From contig CAZDZO010000004.1 in NCBI GenBank assembly GCA_964509975.1, positions 11,997-75,996 of the forward strand: a stretch of 64,000 nucleotides of DNA, written 5' to 3'. This DNA comes from CAZVBV01 sp964509975. Lineage in GTDB: Bacteria > Patescibacteriota > Gracilibacteria > UBA4473. Every line of letters starts with the position of its first letter. The stretch's first letter is position 1. The position numbers were made by a program, and so were the translations under genes. This document shows, one piece after another, positions 41,202 to 49,858 of this stretch. Under the pieces are notes generated by a model that had not been told where the DNA came from, did no database searches, and saw only the letters and a program-made list of their open reading frames with translations.

Positions 41202-43292
41202 TTATTCTTCACCTAAGAATAAAAAGAATGCTTTTACGTTTTCAAATTTGTAATCTCTGGCTGTTATATTACCGGTTCCTTGTACAGCAAAGGCACATGA
41301 ACTCTTTTTCTTTTCTTTAATTTCCTCGTCACTCAGTTTTTCGTAGTTTCTTCCAGGTTCATCAGCAAAGTATTTCCCCCCTTTTTTGAAATTTGTGTAA
41401 AAAGTATCTGATCCCTTGTCAAAGTTTCGTCTTCCTCCAGTAATAGGATCTCCAACTCTATGCTCAAAACGTTCTAAATCCTTTATGGTCATAGCAGCTC
41501 CTTCCCATGCTGCTACTGGAACATCTTCTAGGAAAGATAAAAATGTTGGAGAAAATTGTTTTTTTTCTTTTTTGTCAGTAAAAAGACCTTTCCCTGTCGG
41601 AATATCTTTAAAGGCAATCCCATTAAATTTACTCACATGTTCATCATAATCTGCTTCCGCTTGCGGAACCTTTAATGCCTCTTTAACACCCGCGTCGCTC
41701 CATTCTTCTAATGTTTTCTTTGTCTCACTTTGATGGGTCAATATTACAACACCATTTTCAATTTTAAGTTCCTTTGGTTTCTCAAGCAGTGTTTTCCAAG
41801 ATTCAAGAGAAATAGCCGTTTTAGAATCTTTAAATTTCTCCAAAATAGCCATCATATCGGTATTCTCTTGAAGATTTTTGAATTCTTCTTTTGAGAATGC
41901 TCCGAAATCATCGGGCATATTATCGGCTTTCTCAACAGTTGAAAGATCTTCTCCCTCTCCTACCCCATTCAAGAAAGCGAACATATTGTTATATTCCCCT
42001 CTGAAGATATTGAATTTATCAAATAAATCTTTTTCTGTTGCATCCGTACTCTCTTTCGCATTAAACCATTCTTCTTTATTTTCTGAAATGGTTTCTGCTG
42101 CTTCTCTTGCTTTCACAGCCTCCTCATGATCCCCCCACATATCAGACTCCTTAAGCCTGTCTCCTGTTTCTTCTTCATCAAGATCCGCTCCCATGAATTT
42201 CTTTAACCAATCTGGTAAAAAAGTAGAATCTTTCAGCATTTCTCCTAATCCAGATTCTCGAAACATTTTCATTATGCGATAGAGAAATCCTCCAATTGCT
42301 GAACGTGGTTTTTCGTCATTCCATTCATCAAATGTTCCTCTATATCCTTCTTTGATAGCCGCATAATATTCTTTAGCCGTTCCCTTTGGTTCACCTTCTG
42401 CTGTCAATAATCGTCCCGGTATTGTTTTTAAATACTCTCCAAAAGTTTCTGTATTTTCGTAATCCGTTGGAAACTCCTCTTTTGTTTGAATTAAAGATTC
42501 CTTGGTCAGTCCTTTTACTTTCTCTTTCATGGATTCAAAATTTGGGAATTCATTATTTTCTTTTCCAAATTCTTCTGGGAAGAGTTTCTCCAAGCGAGTA
42601 TAAGCTTGTGCAAGTTTTGCTTCCGTTCCCTTAAAAGCGCCTTTCTTTTGTTTATTTTTTTCTCGATCCTCCATATCACCCTTCACAAGATTAATATCAT
42701 TAAGAAACGCTTTCACGAGTTCATCATAATATTTATCTGTTCCTTCTGTTTCTTTTGCTTCGTAATATAATTTCACAACTTCTTCTTCAGAAAAGCTTGG
42801 TGTTTCAGCATTATTTTCCATGTCATTTTCAATGTCATCGAAAGAATTCGTTACTTTTTCATCATTTTCTCCTTCTCCAACCATTTCCCCTGCATTAAAT
42901 TCAGCATCCGCATCAAGTGCTTCAAAATTTTCAAGTTTAATCCCAAGTTCTTCTGCCACGTATGCTCGAACCTCTTCATTTTTGATAGTATTAAGAACAG
43001 CAATTACATCTACTTCCGCTTCAGCTTCTCCGGCCATTGTTTTATATTCTTCGAGTAACGCTTTCACTTCATCAATTTTTGCCTTTACTGCACTTTCCGG
43101 TACTTCTATTTCAGATTTCAAAACATCTTTACTCATGTCTGCATGATTCAAAGCTTCTTTAGTTTCAACAGTACCATCCACGTCAGCAACCTCCATGTCT
43201 ACAAGCTCCTTTATTTTTTCAGAAGGTTTTGCTTGCTGATAGGCAAATTGGCTAGTTACCATCTCCGAATCCGATCGAAAAATATTTTTCAT
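41202..43292 (-). CDS. Large acidic protein of unknown function (696 aa)
   Basis: No family recognised. It lacks a signal peptide and membrane segments. Residues 1-190 are very acidic, probably partly disordered (AEAEVDVIAVLNTIKNEEVR, GENDEKVTNSFDDIEND). The centre is helical, and about 315-375 contain IGGFLYRIMKMFRESGLGEM and FLPDWLKKFMG. The last 150 residues seem more globular (FSPTFLSFLEDVPVAAWEGA). Its start codon overlaps the TAA of a 37-residue ORF (TAATG), so translation is likely coupled. A lineage-specific protein. Confidence 0.7.
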   Translation of the reverse strand: MKNIFRSDSEMVTSQFAYQQAKPSEKIKELVDMEVADVDGTVETKEALNHADMSKDVLKSEIEVPESAVKAKIDEVKALLEEYKTMAGEAEAEVDVIAVLNTIKNEEVRAYVAEELGIKLENFEALDADAEFNAGEMVGEGENDEKVTNSFDDIENDMENNAETPSFSEEEVVKLYYEAKETEGTDKYYDELVKAFLNDINLVKGDMEDREKNKQKKGAFKGTEAKLAQAYTRLEKLFPEEFGKENNEFPNFESMKEKVKGLTKESLIQTKEEFPTDYENTETFGEYLKTIPGRLLTAEGEPKGTAKEYYAAIKEGYRGTFDEWNDEKPRSAIGGFLYRIMKMFRESGLGEMLKDSTFLPDWLKKFMGADLDEEETGDRLKESDMWGDHEEAVKAREAAETISENKEEWFNAKESTDATEKDLFDKFNIFRGEYNNMFAFLNGVGEGEDLSTVEKADNMPDDFGAFSKEEFKNLQENTDMMAILEKFKDSKTAISLESWKTLLEKPKELKIENGVVILTHQSETKKTLEEWSDAGVKEALKVPQAEADYDEHVSKFNGIAFKDIPTGKGLFTDKKEKKQFSPTFLSFLEDVPVAAWEGAAMTIKDLERFEHRVGDPITGGRRNFDKGSDTFYTNFKKGGKYFADEPGRNYEKLSDEEIKEKKKSSCAFAVQGTGNITARDYKFENVKAFFLFLGEE

Positions 43293-43405
43293 TATTTTTT
43301 GTTAGCTTTGGCCTGTTCTTTCTTGATGAGTTCAAGAAGGTCAAACTGAAGTCGTGAGAAAATTCTCAACTTTTCTTGGTTTGAAATTGGCTTTTTTGTT
43401 TTCAT
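43292..43405 (-). CDS. Small ORF (37 aa) coupled to the acidic protein
   Basis: Begins MKTKKPISNQEKLRIFSRLQ and ends with a Lys-rich KEQAKANKK tail. Basic and helical. Its stop TAA shares one base with the ATG of the 696-residue gene, a common sign of translational coupling. It lies between two genes of the same strand with no room for another. Function unknown. Confidence 0.55.
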   Translation of the reverse strand: MKTKKPISNQEKLRIFSRLQFDLLELIKKEQAKANKK

Positions 43406-43448
43406 GAATTGAAATTATTCAAGATATTCTACCACAAATTGCGCTTTT

Positions 43449-43622
43449 TTACAACTCTTTTATCTGTTGTTCAAGCTCAATATCCGCCTGCATTGCTTCT
43501 CGTTCTTCATGCGTTTCTATCTTGTCATGGAGCGCCTCAACTTCTTCTTGAGATTTCACAATCCCACCAAACGCACTGCGTTTGATTTTTTGAGGTCGTG
43601 GATGTCGACGGAAAAAGGACAT
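43449..43622 (-). CDS. Small hypothetical protein (57 aa)
   Basis: MSFFRRHPRPQKIKRSAFGG is a basic start, followed by an acidic helix (VEALHDKIETHEEREAMQAD). The frame opens at 43688, but the extension is hydrophobic and touches the family A repeat, so I start at 43622. It precedes the 37-residue ORF by 43 bp on the same strand. No known family. Confidence 0.55.
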   Translation of the reverse strand: MSFFRRHPRPQKIKRSAFGGIVKSQEEVEALHDKIETHEEREAMQADIELEQQIKEL

Positions 43623-43683
43623 TTTTGTGATAATAATCAGGAAATTATACCACAAATAAAAGAAAAATTCAACCTCCATCATG

Positions 43684-44099
43684 GTCATTCTGGCTTGCCC
43701 AGAATCGGAAGAAAACTTGGAATCTATTCGAATAAAACAATCTCTTGTGGATTATCAACCAATAAAAACAATTCTTCCGAAATATCACCAAGTGCAGGAT
43801 TCTTAAATTTGATGAGTATTAACTTTTCTCTTCTATTCAAATCTTTGATTTGTTTTTCGCGGATAATTGCCTGTCGTATGGTTTCACAAAACTCGTAGTA
43901 CAAACACATTTTAAGATTATATTTCTGTGTAAATCCTTTTTGTTTTCTTTTTTTATGTTCCAAAATTCTTCGCACTAAATTATTAGTAACACCTGTATAG
44001 AATGTTAAGTTTGCATTCCCCATGATATAAACCCCAATCATTTTTTCGTCCATCAACCATATCTTGTGCCTGGTGCGATTCTGGGCAAGCCAGAATGAC
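43684..44099. mobile_element. GIY-YIG cassette with 24-bp inverted ends (family A)
   Basis: Perfect 24-bp inverted repeats at 43684-43707 and 44076-44099 enclose a single GIY-YIG nuclease gene. The same ends bound the gene-less elements at 7729-7887 and 39686-39827. This looks like the gene-carrying member of a MITE family (inference). Confidence 0.6.
43724..44053 (-). CDS. GIY-YIG endonuclease (UPF0213/URI type)
   Basis: A small single-domain nuclease: VYIMGNANLTFYTGVTNNLV is the GIY-YIG core with the following Arg-Arg (RRILEHK), then KYNLKMCLYYE and the Glu-containing AIIREKQIKDLNRREKLILI. The frame is open to 44134, but the extra part reads through the repeat end, so the start is Met at 44053 (MDEKM) or 44041. 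It is the only gene between the family A inverted ends. Homologues may act in repair or DNA mobility; the role here is inferred from context. Confidence 0.85.
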   Translation of the reverse strand: MDEKMIGVYIMGNANLTFYTGVTNNLVRRILEHKKRKQKGFTQKYNLKMCLYYEFCETIRQAIIREKQIKDLNRREKLILIKFKNPALGDISEELFLLVDNPQEIVLFE

Positions 44100-44157
44100 T
44101 GTGGGTTTTTATATTTTCTTAATAATTTCATCATTTCCGCCCATTCAATTTTCCCCT

Positions 44158-44163
44158 ATACTT
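44158..44163 (+). promoter_or_regulatory. -10 box of ligA
   Basis: TATACT ends 9 nt before the ATG at 44173, so the mRNA would have 0-3 nt of leader. The -35 region is poor (TTTCCG). Confidence 0.5.
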
Positions 44164-44172
44164 CTCAAGAAC

Positions 44173-46203
44173 ATGGACAAACAAGAAGCCAAGATACGAA
44201 TCGAAAAACTTCGAGAGAAACTCTGGGAAGCGATCAAAGCGTATTTCAATGAAAACAGGGAAATCGTGCCCGAATCGGTGCGTGATCAGATGAAAAAGGA
44301 ATTGATAGAATTGGAAACTCAGTTTCCCGAATTTATCGATGCCAACTCCCCCACTCAGCGGGTTGGAGCGCCTCTCAGTGGTAAGCTACCGAAGATAACG
44401 CACAAGTCTGCAAAATATTCTTTAGGGGATGTTTTCGACGGAGAAGAATTACGAGATTTTGATGAGCGCGTGAAACGATTCTTAAAAGTAGAACAAGTGG
44501 AATATTCCTGTGAAGTGAAGATTGATGGAATTAATGTTACGCTCTGGTACGAGAAGGGAATACTGGTGAAGGCGGTTACACGTGGTGACGGAAAGATTGG
44601 GGAAGATATTACACACACTATCCGAACCTGTGAGAACGTGCCGAAACAACTGTCTGACCCTCTGACAATGGAGGTCTCTGGCGAGTGTTTTATTGCGCAA
44701 AAAGACTTTGAAGAAATCCAGAAAAAAGAAACCAAACTCGAATTCAAAAACCCACGGAATCTCGCGGCCGGAACTGTCAGGCAACTTGATCCTCGCGTTG
44801 CTGAGGGACGACATTTACGGATGTTTTTGTACGAACTCAGTGCGAATATTGAAACAGCGAACCAGAAATCAATGTTTGAATTCTTCGACAAACTAAATCT
44901 TCCCCATGAGAAAGAATTCGAAGTGTTCTCCAATATTGAGAAGGTTATCAAGTTCTGTGAGAAGTGGAGCAAAACCGAAACCAGAAAAGATGTCTGGTAT
45001 CCGATTGATGGGATTGTGGTGAAGGTGCACGACTTTCAATTAAGAAGAAGAATGGGATACACCGCTAAGACGGCAAAATATGCCGTAGCCTGGAAATTTC
45101 CCGCAGAAGAGAAATATACAAAACTCCTGGATGTGCATTTTCAAGTGGGACGCACTGGAGCCGTGACACCGGTGGGAATTCTTGAACCGGTCGATATTTC
45201 AGGGTCAACGGTATCGAGAGCAACCTTGCACAATGAAGGCGAGATGAAACGAAAGAAGGTTCAAATTGGCGACACAGTTATTGTTCGAAAAGCCGGAGAG
45301 ATCATTCCTGAAATTTTGGCTCCAATCACCGATCTGCGCGATGGAAGTGAGACCAAAATTGCTTTTCCTTCTAATTGTCCTGAATGCGGTGAGAAACTCG
45401 ATCGCGATGAGATCGTGGCACGATGCGAGAACGCGAAATGTCCAGCCCGACACCGAGAAAGCCTCTATCACTTTGCGAAGGTTTTGAAAATTGATGGACT
45501 GGGAACAAAGACTATTGATGGTCTCTTGGAATTAAATTTGATAACAACCCCCGCAAGTCTCTGGAAACTCGATCAATTCGATCTGGCGATGATGCCAGGA
45601 TTTAAACACAAGAAGGTATTTAATTTGCTCGACTCTCTTATAGCACGAAAATATCTCACACTGGAGGAAATTTTTAGTGGACTGGGAATTCGGCACGTGG
45701 GAGCGGAGAATGCGAAACTCTTTGCGGATTTCTTCCGCAGTAAATTTGGAGATTTCGGGATCAATACATTTCTTAAACACGCTGAAACACTCACTTCCAA
45801 TGACTTCTTGCATGTCGATGGAATCGGAGAAAAAGTAGCTCTCAGCTTCTTTGATTTCTTGCAAGAAGATCGAACACATTTTTTGTTCAATGAATTCAAG
45901 GATATCGGTGTAGACATTCTCTGGGAGGAACAAAAGGATCTTTCATCCCTTCGGTTCTCTGATCAAAAATTCCTCATCACCGGAAGCTTTGAATCCTTTA
46001 GTCGTGATGAATTGAAGAAGGTAATTACCGATAATGGTGGAAAAATACTGTCTTCTATTTCAAATAATGTAGACGTTCTCGTCGCTGGAGAAAAAGCTGG
46101 CTCAAAACTCACCAAAGCCGAAGAACTCGGTATCACCGTGTGGAACGAAGAAACCTTTTGTGAGAAGGTGGGAATTGTGCGGGAGAAACAGAGTTTATTT
46201 TGA
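44173..46203 (+). CDS. ligA: NAD-dependent DNA ligase
   Basis: Joins nicks in replication and repair. Order of domains: Ia (1-65), adenylation domain with the catalytic Lys in CEVKIDG (about 118), OB fold (about 300-380, GRTGAVTPVGILEPVDISG), zinc finger C-x2-C...C-x4-C (CPECGEKL, CENAKCPAR), helix-hairpin-helix repeats and a C-terminal BRCT (KFLITGSFESFSRDELKKVI). 676 aa is normal. The frame opens at 44095 through a repeat end; MDKQEAK at 44173 is the sensible start. A 21-bp palindrome is inside at 45870. Confidence 0.96.
   Translation: MDKQEAKIRIEKLREKLWEAIKAYFNENREIVPESVRDQMKKELIELETQFPEFIDANSPTQRVGAPLSGKLPKITHKSAKYSLGDVFDGEELRDFDERVKRFLKVEQVEYSCEVKIDGINVTLWYEKGILVKAVTRGDGKIGEDITHTIRTCENVPKQLSDPLTMEVSGECFIAQKDFEEIQKKETKLEFKNPRNLAAGTVRQLDPRVAEGRHLRMFLYELSANIETANQKSMFEFFDKLNLPHEKEFEVFSNIEKVIKFCEKWSKTETRKDVWYPIDGIVVKVHDFQLRRRMGYTAKTAKYAVAWKFPAEEKYTKLLDVHFQVGRTGAVTPVGILEPVDISGSTVSRATLHNEGEMKRKKVQIGDTVIVRKAGEIIPEILAPITDLRDGSETKIAFPSNCPECGEKLDRDEIVARCENAKCPARHRESLYHFAKVLKIDGLGTKTIDGLLELNLITTPASLWKLDQFDLAMMPGFKHKKVFNLLDSLIARKYLTLEEIFSGLGIRHVGAENAKLFADFFRSKFGDFGINTFLKHAETLTSNDFLHVDGIGEKVALSFFDFLQEDRTHFLFNEFKDIGVDILWEEQKDLSSLRFSDQKFLITGSFESFSRDELKKVITDNGGKILSSISNNVDVLVAGEKAGSKLTKAEELGITVWNEETFCEKVGIVREKQSLF
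45870..45890. promoter_or_regulatory. 21-bp interrupted palindrome, site 6 (in ligA)
   Basis: TCGAACA-CATTTTT-TGTTCAA, one arm mismatch. Encodes RTHFLFN, in a different frame from sites 2, 4, 5 and 8. Confidence 0.7.
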
Positions 46204-46440
46204 ATCTTGCTCAGCATCTGCATCAAGCTCCTCCAAAACTTTCACAAGTACGTCATTCACTTCACCTTTTGTAACATCTGAACAATTTAAGCCAAGAACC
46301 ACTGAAACCTCCTCTGGATCAATGTTGCACTCTTCACCTCTTTCTTCTTCTTTTTTTCTAATTACCGTAGCAATTTGGTTATGAGTAGATGATTCGCTCG
46401 TAAGGTGCGGGATTTTCCAGTTTTTAATAATATCGTCCAT
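46195..46440 (-). CDS. Small acidic hypothetical protein (81 aa)
   Basis: Acidic protein with helical C-terminus (GEVNDVLVKVLEELDADAEQ). Its 3' end overlaps ligA by 9 bp. It has no signal peptide. Family unknown. The codon pattern fits the local genes, so it is probably real. Confidence 0.55.
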   Translation of the reverse strand: MDDIIKNWKIPHLTSESSTHNQIATVIRKKEEERGEECNIDPEEVSVVLGLNCSDVTKGEVNDVLVKVLEELDADAEQDSK

Positions 46441-46510
46441 TTTTTATCTATTTAAGATGCACCTCTTTTAATACCCAAAGTAATCATTGTCAACTCTTTC
46501 CAAACCACTT

Positions 46511-46538
46511 TTGACATTTTTGACCTTTTATATACCAT
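46511..46538 (+). promoter_or_regulatory. Probable promoter of secD
   Basis: TTGACA (46511-46516), 16-nt spacer, TACCAT (46533-46538). The leader would be about 17 nt with no Shine-Dalgarno site. Confidence 0.45.
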
Positions 46539-46561
46539 TCGGCGGAAATCAGCATTAGCTC

Positions 46562-48724
46562 ATGAAAAAACAAATTATCAATCGTTTTCTTTTCGTGGTT
46601 GGAATCGCAGTAGTATCAATAACCCTTGCTCTTCCCGCCTCTACTTTTGGAGATAATTTTATCGGACAAAAACTCCAAGCTTTTAAGGTAACGCTCGGAC
46701 TTGATCTGGCTGGGGGAACGGAACTGGATTACCGAATCGATCTATCGGACGCCATTGAACAAAACAATGACGATGATCCGAGTAATAACGTGAGTTTGGA
46801 CTTCATCTCTGAATCTGTCCGTGACGCACTCGAGGCACGAGTAAATCCCGCTGGAGTGGGTGAAATTATTATCAAACGATCACAAGTAGATACGGAAGAA
46901 CACATTATCATCCAGATGCCACCAAGCTCAAATGTGGATAAAGCAAAAGCAGATGCTGAACAAGATAATCGATTGGAATTTTATGAAGAAGATCCTGGAC
47001 GAGTTAATCTCAAAAAAGTAGAAATTGCCGGCGAACTCGACAAAGTAACTACATGGAATTGGCAAAAACAAGTAGATGCACTTTCTCTTGATGAAAACAT
47101 TGACTTCATCCTTACAGAAAACCGATTTAAAGACGATCTCAATGATCCAGCACTAGCGGACAAGCTTTTTGCTGCCTCACAAGGAACCTTTTTGAGTGAA
47201 GTAGTCGAGACAACAACCGAAGCAGAATACACCATCGGAGAGGATGGAAATCTTGTAATTAAATCTTTTCCAAAGAATGTACTCGCCATTGTAAAGGTTA
47301 CTGAAAAGAAAAAAGAAGCACGAGAAAAAACGATTCCTGCCAAAGCAGGTGCTCGCCACATTCTCTTTGCTTATCCTGAAGCGAATCGTGCACCAGAAGA
47401 TGTTCGATACGAATCCAAGGAAATGGCGCTTGAAGAAGCTGAAAAGATGCTCGCGAAGCTTCAAGAAGAAGGCGTGGACAATTTTTCAGAACTCGCCAAA
47501 GAGTTCTCTACTGAAGGCGCTGCCCAACAAACAGGAGGAGACCTTGGAGAATTTGAAAAAGAACGAATGGTTCCAGAATTTTCTGAGGCGGTCTTCGGCA
47601 TGGAAGAACCGGGACTGGTTGGAGAAATCGTAGAAAGTTCCTTCGGATTCCACGTCATCGAAGTACTTAAACAAATACCGGAAGCAACTGAAACAACTTA
47701 CGAAGATCAAATTTCATACGAAATGCTCGCTTGGAACAAAGATGACCTTCAGTGGATCGAAACTGAACTTGGCGGTGCACAACTCGAAAATGCGACTGTT
47801 GGATACGATGAAATCGGTCAACCCGTGGTAAATCTCCTCTTCGATGCAGAAGGAGGTGACATGTTTGCAGAACTGACTGAAAATGTTGCCGCTAAAAAAT
47901 GTGAAGGTGGACCCTGCCGACTCGGAATTAAAGTGGGAGGACGATGGATTACACAACCAACTGTTCGTGAAAAGATTGTTGGACGAACATCTCAAATTAG
48001 TGGGAATTTCACATTTGATTCCGCACGAGACTTGTCAGACGGACTCAATTTGGGAGCTATCGACGCCCCAATTATTCTGAGTGGACAAACAACAATTACA
48101 CCTGAACTTGGTCACGAACAACTCGACAAGAGTTTGAAAGCCGGAATCTTCGGATTTATCGCCATCATGATCTTCCTTATCGGAATGTACCGGTTCATGG
48201 GAATTATTGCAGCCGTTTCACTCACTCTCTACGGATCAATATTTGTGACGCTTTTGAAAATTTGGCCAGAAAGTTTCGGTGGACCAATCGTGCTTACTTT
48301 GGCAGGAATTGCGGGAATTGTATTATCAGTTGGACTAGCAGTAGACGGAAATATTTTGATCTTTGAACGATTAAAAGAAGAATTAAAACGAGGGCGAAGT
48401 TTGGAGCAAGCCGTTGATCTCGGGTTCGAACGAGCGTGGACAGCGATTCGTGATTCTAATCTCACGACATTGCTCACCTGTTTGATTCTCTTCTCGTTTG
48501 GAAGTTCTGTTATTAAAGGATTTGCAATCACATTAATTGTAGGAACACTTCTTTCAATGTTCACCGCGATTACAATTTCTCGAAACTTGTTGCGATTCAC
48601 ATTGCTCTTCAAGCAATTTCGTAAAACGGCTCTCTTTGGAGTAAAAGGAGCTGATGTTGCGAACACCAAAAATGCTGTTGGTGCGAGTATTCGAAAAAGA
48701 GAAAAAAATAAAAACGATCAATAA
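46562..48724 (+). CDS. secD: SecD with an inserted parvulin (PpiC) domain
   Basis: SecDF uses the proton gradient to pull proteins out of the Sec channel. Residues 7-27 are the first membrane helix, followed by the P1 start GLDLAGGTELDYRID. At about 262-372 a complete parvulin-type peptidyl-prolyl isomerase domain is inserted in the external loop: ARHILFAYPEANRAPEDVRY, NFSELAKEFSTEGA, GGDLGEFEKERMVPEFSEAV, SSFGFHVIEVL. The SecD C-terminal part follows with five helices and the D5 motif SVGLAVDGNILIFERLKEEL. At 720 aa it is longer than a plain SecD by about the inserted domain. secF is next. Confidence 0.93.
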   Translation: MKKQIINRFLFVVGIAVVSITLALPASTFGDNFIGQKLQAFKVTLGLDLAGGTELDYRIDLSDAIEQNNDDDPSNNVSLDFISESVRDALEARVNPAGVGEIIIKRSQVDTEEHIIIQMPPSSNVDKAKADAEQDNRLEFYEEDPGRVNLKKVEIAGELDKVTTWNWQKQVDALSLDENIDFILTENRFKDDLNDPALADKLFAASQGTFLSEVVETTTEAEYTIGEDGNLVIKSFPKNVLAIVKVTEKKKEAREKTIPAKAGARHILFAYPEANRAPEDVRYESKEMALEEAEKMLAKLQEEGVDNFSELAKEFSTEGAAQQTGGDLGEFEKERMVPEFSEAVFGMEEPGLVGEIVESSFGFHVIEVLKQIPEATETTYEDQISYEMLAWNKDDLQWIETELGGAQLENATVGYDEIGQPVVNLLFDAEGGDMFAELTENVAAKKCEGGPCRLGIKVGGRWITQPTVREKIVGRTSQISGNFTFDSARDLSDGLNLGAIDAPIILSGQTTITPELGHEQLDKSLKAGIFGFIAIMIFLIGMYRFMGIIAAVSLTLYGSIFVTLLKIWPESFGGPIVLTLAGIAGIVLSVGLAVDGNILIFERLKEELKRGRSLEQAVDLGFERAWTAIRDSNLTTLLTCLILFSFGSSVIKGFAITLIVGTLLSMFTAITISRNLLRFTLLFKQFRKTALFGVKGADVANTKNAVGASIRKREKNKNDQ

Positions 48725-48765
48725 TGAATACACTATTATTCATTACTCATTAATCATTACTCATT

Positions 48766-49668
48766 ATGGTAAACATTACAAAACGTCGGAAACTTTGGTT
48801 CACTATCTCAGGCATCTTTGTCGGACTGAGTGTCCTTGCAATAATTTTCTTCGGATTCCGTTTGGGACTCGACTTCACAGGAGGCGCTCGTTGGACGGTA
48901 AATTTCCATGAAACGACCGAACGACCAGTCGTAGAAAGTTTCTTTGGTGATCTCGATCTCATCACACAAGATCCACAAATCCAAACTGCTGAAAGCGGAG
49001 ACTATTTAATTACTATTGAAAGTTTATCTGACGAAACACTTCAACAAATCTCTGACAAGATGTACGAGGAAGTCGGAGGATTTGATCAAATCAGTTACCG
49101 AAAGGTAGATAGCACTATCGGACAAAACTTTAAGAAAAAAGCCATATACGCCATTTTTATGGCACTGGTAGGAATTATTCTCTTCGTGGCCTTTGCTTTT
49201 CGAAAGATTCCAAAAAGCGTCAATCCTTGGCGATTCGGAGCCGTAGCGATTATTGCCTTGTTCCATGATGTGTTAATCATCCTAGGGGTCTTTACAATTC
49301 TCGGAGCCTTAACGGGTGTCGAACTAGACTTACCATTTATTACCGCACTTCTTGCAACACTCGGATTCTCTGTGAATGACACAATTGTGATTCTTGATCG
49401 CGTGAGAGAAAATTTAAGATTACAAAAAGCCACTGAGTCATTTGAAGATTCTATTGAAAAATCAGTAGAACAAACACTTACTCGATCTATCAACACATCT
49501 ATATCAACCTTGTTGCCACTTTTGGCACTCCTTTTCTTTGGAGCCAATTCAATCTTCTTCTTTGTGCTCGCACTTACGATCGGAATTGGAATTGGAACCT
49601 ACTCTTCTATCTTCTTGGCAGCACCACTTCTTGTGAGTATGAAAGCCTTCGCAGATAGCCGAGACTAG
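48766..49668 (+). CDS. secF: Protein translocase subunit SecF
   Basis: Partner of SecD. Membrane helix 1 is at about 14-34, then the external loop with GLDFTGGARWTVNF, and five C-terminal helices with ATLGFSVNDTIVILDRVREN and RSINTSISTLLPLLALLFFG. 300 aa is usual. It lies 41 bp after secD across an A/T-rich ATTCATTACTCATT-type spacer and is presumably co-transcribed. Confidence 0.96.
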   Translation: MVNITKRRKLWFTISGIFVGLSVLAIIFFGFRLGLDFTGGARWTVNFHETTERPVVESFFGDLDLITQDPQIQTAESGDYLITIESLSDETLQQISDKMYEEVGGFDQISYRKVDSTIGQNFKKKAIYAIFMALVGIILFVAFAFRKIPKSVNPWRFGAVAIIALFHDVLIILGVFTILGALTGVELDLPFITALLATLGFSVNDTIVILDRVRENLRLQKATESFEDSIEKSVEQTLTRSINTSISTLLPLLALLFFGANSIFFFVLALTIGIGIGTYSSIFLAAPLLVSMKAFADSRD

Positions 49669-49675
49669 TCACTCT

Positions 49676-49781
49676 CCTCATCCTTCAATTTAGTTGAAGG
49701 ATCCAGTAAAAATCTAACTTATGGCTACAGCCATACGTTCTCTTTGTTAGATAAATTCCCCTCGCCAAGCGAGGATGATGG
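49676..49781. repeat. Family B intergenic repeat, copy 2
   Basis: CCTCATCC start, hairpin TTCAATTTAGTTGAA, GGATCCAGTAAAAA core, end hairpin CCTCGCCAAGCGAGG before ATGATGG. Confidence 0.6.
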
Positions 49782-49858
49782 AAAAAATTAACTTGCTATT
49801 CTTACTCTCAAAGAGGTAGTATTCGTACAACACAACGACCCCTCACTAACTCCTTATA

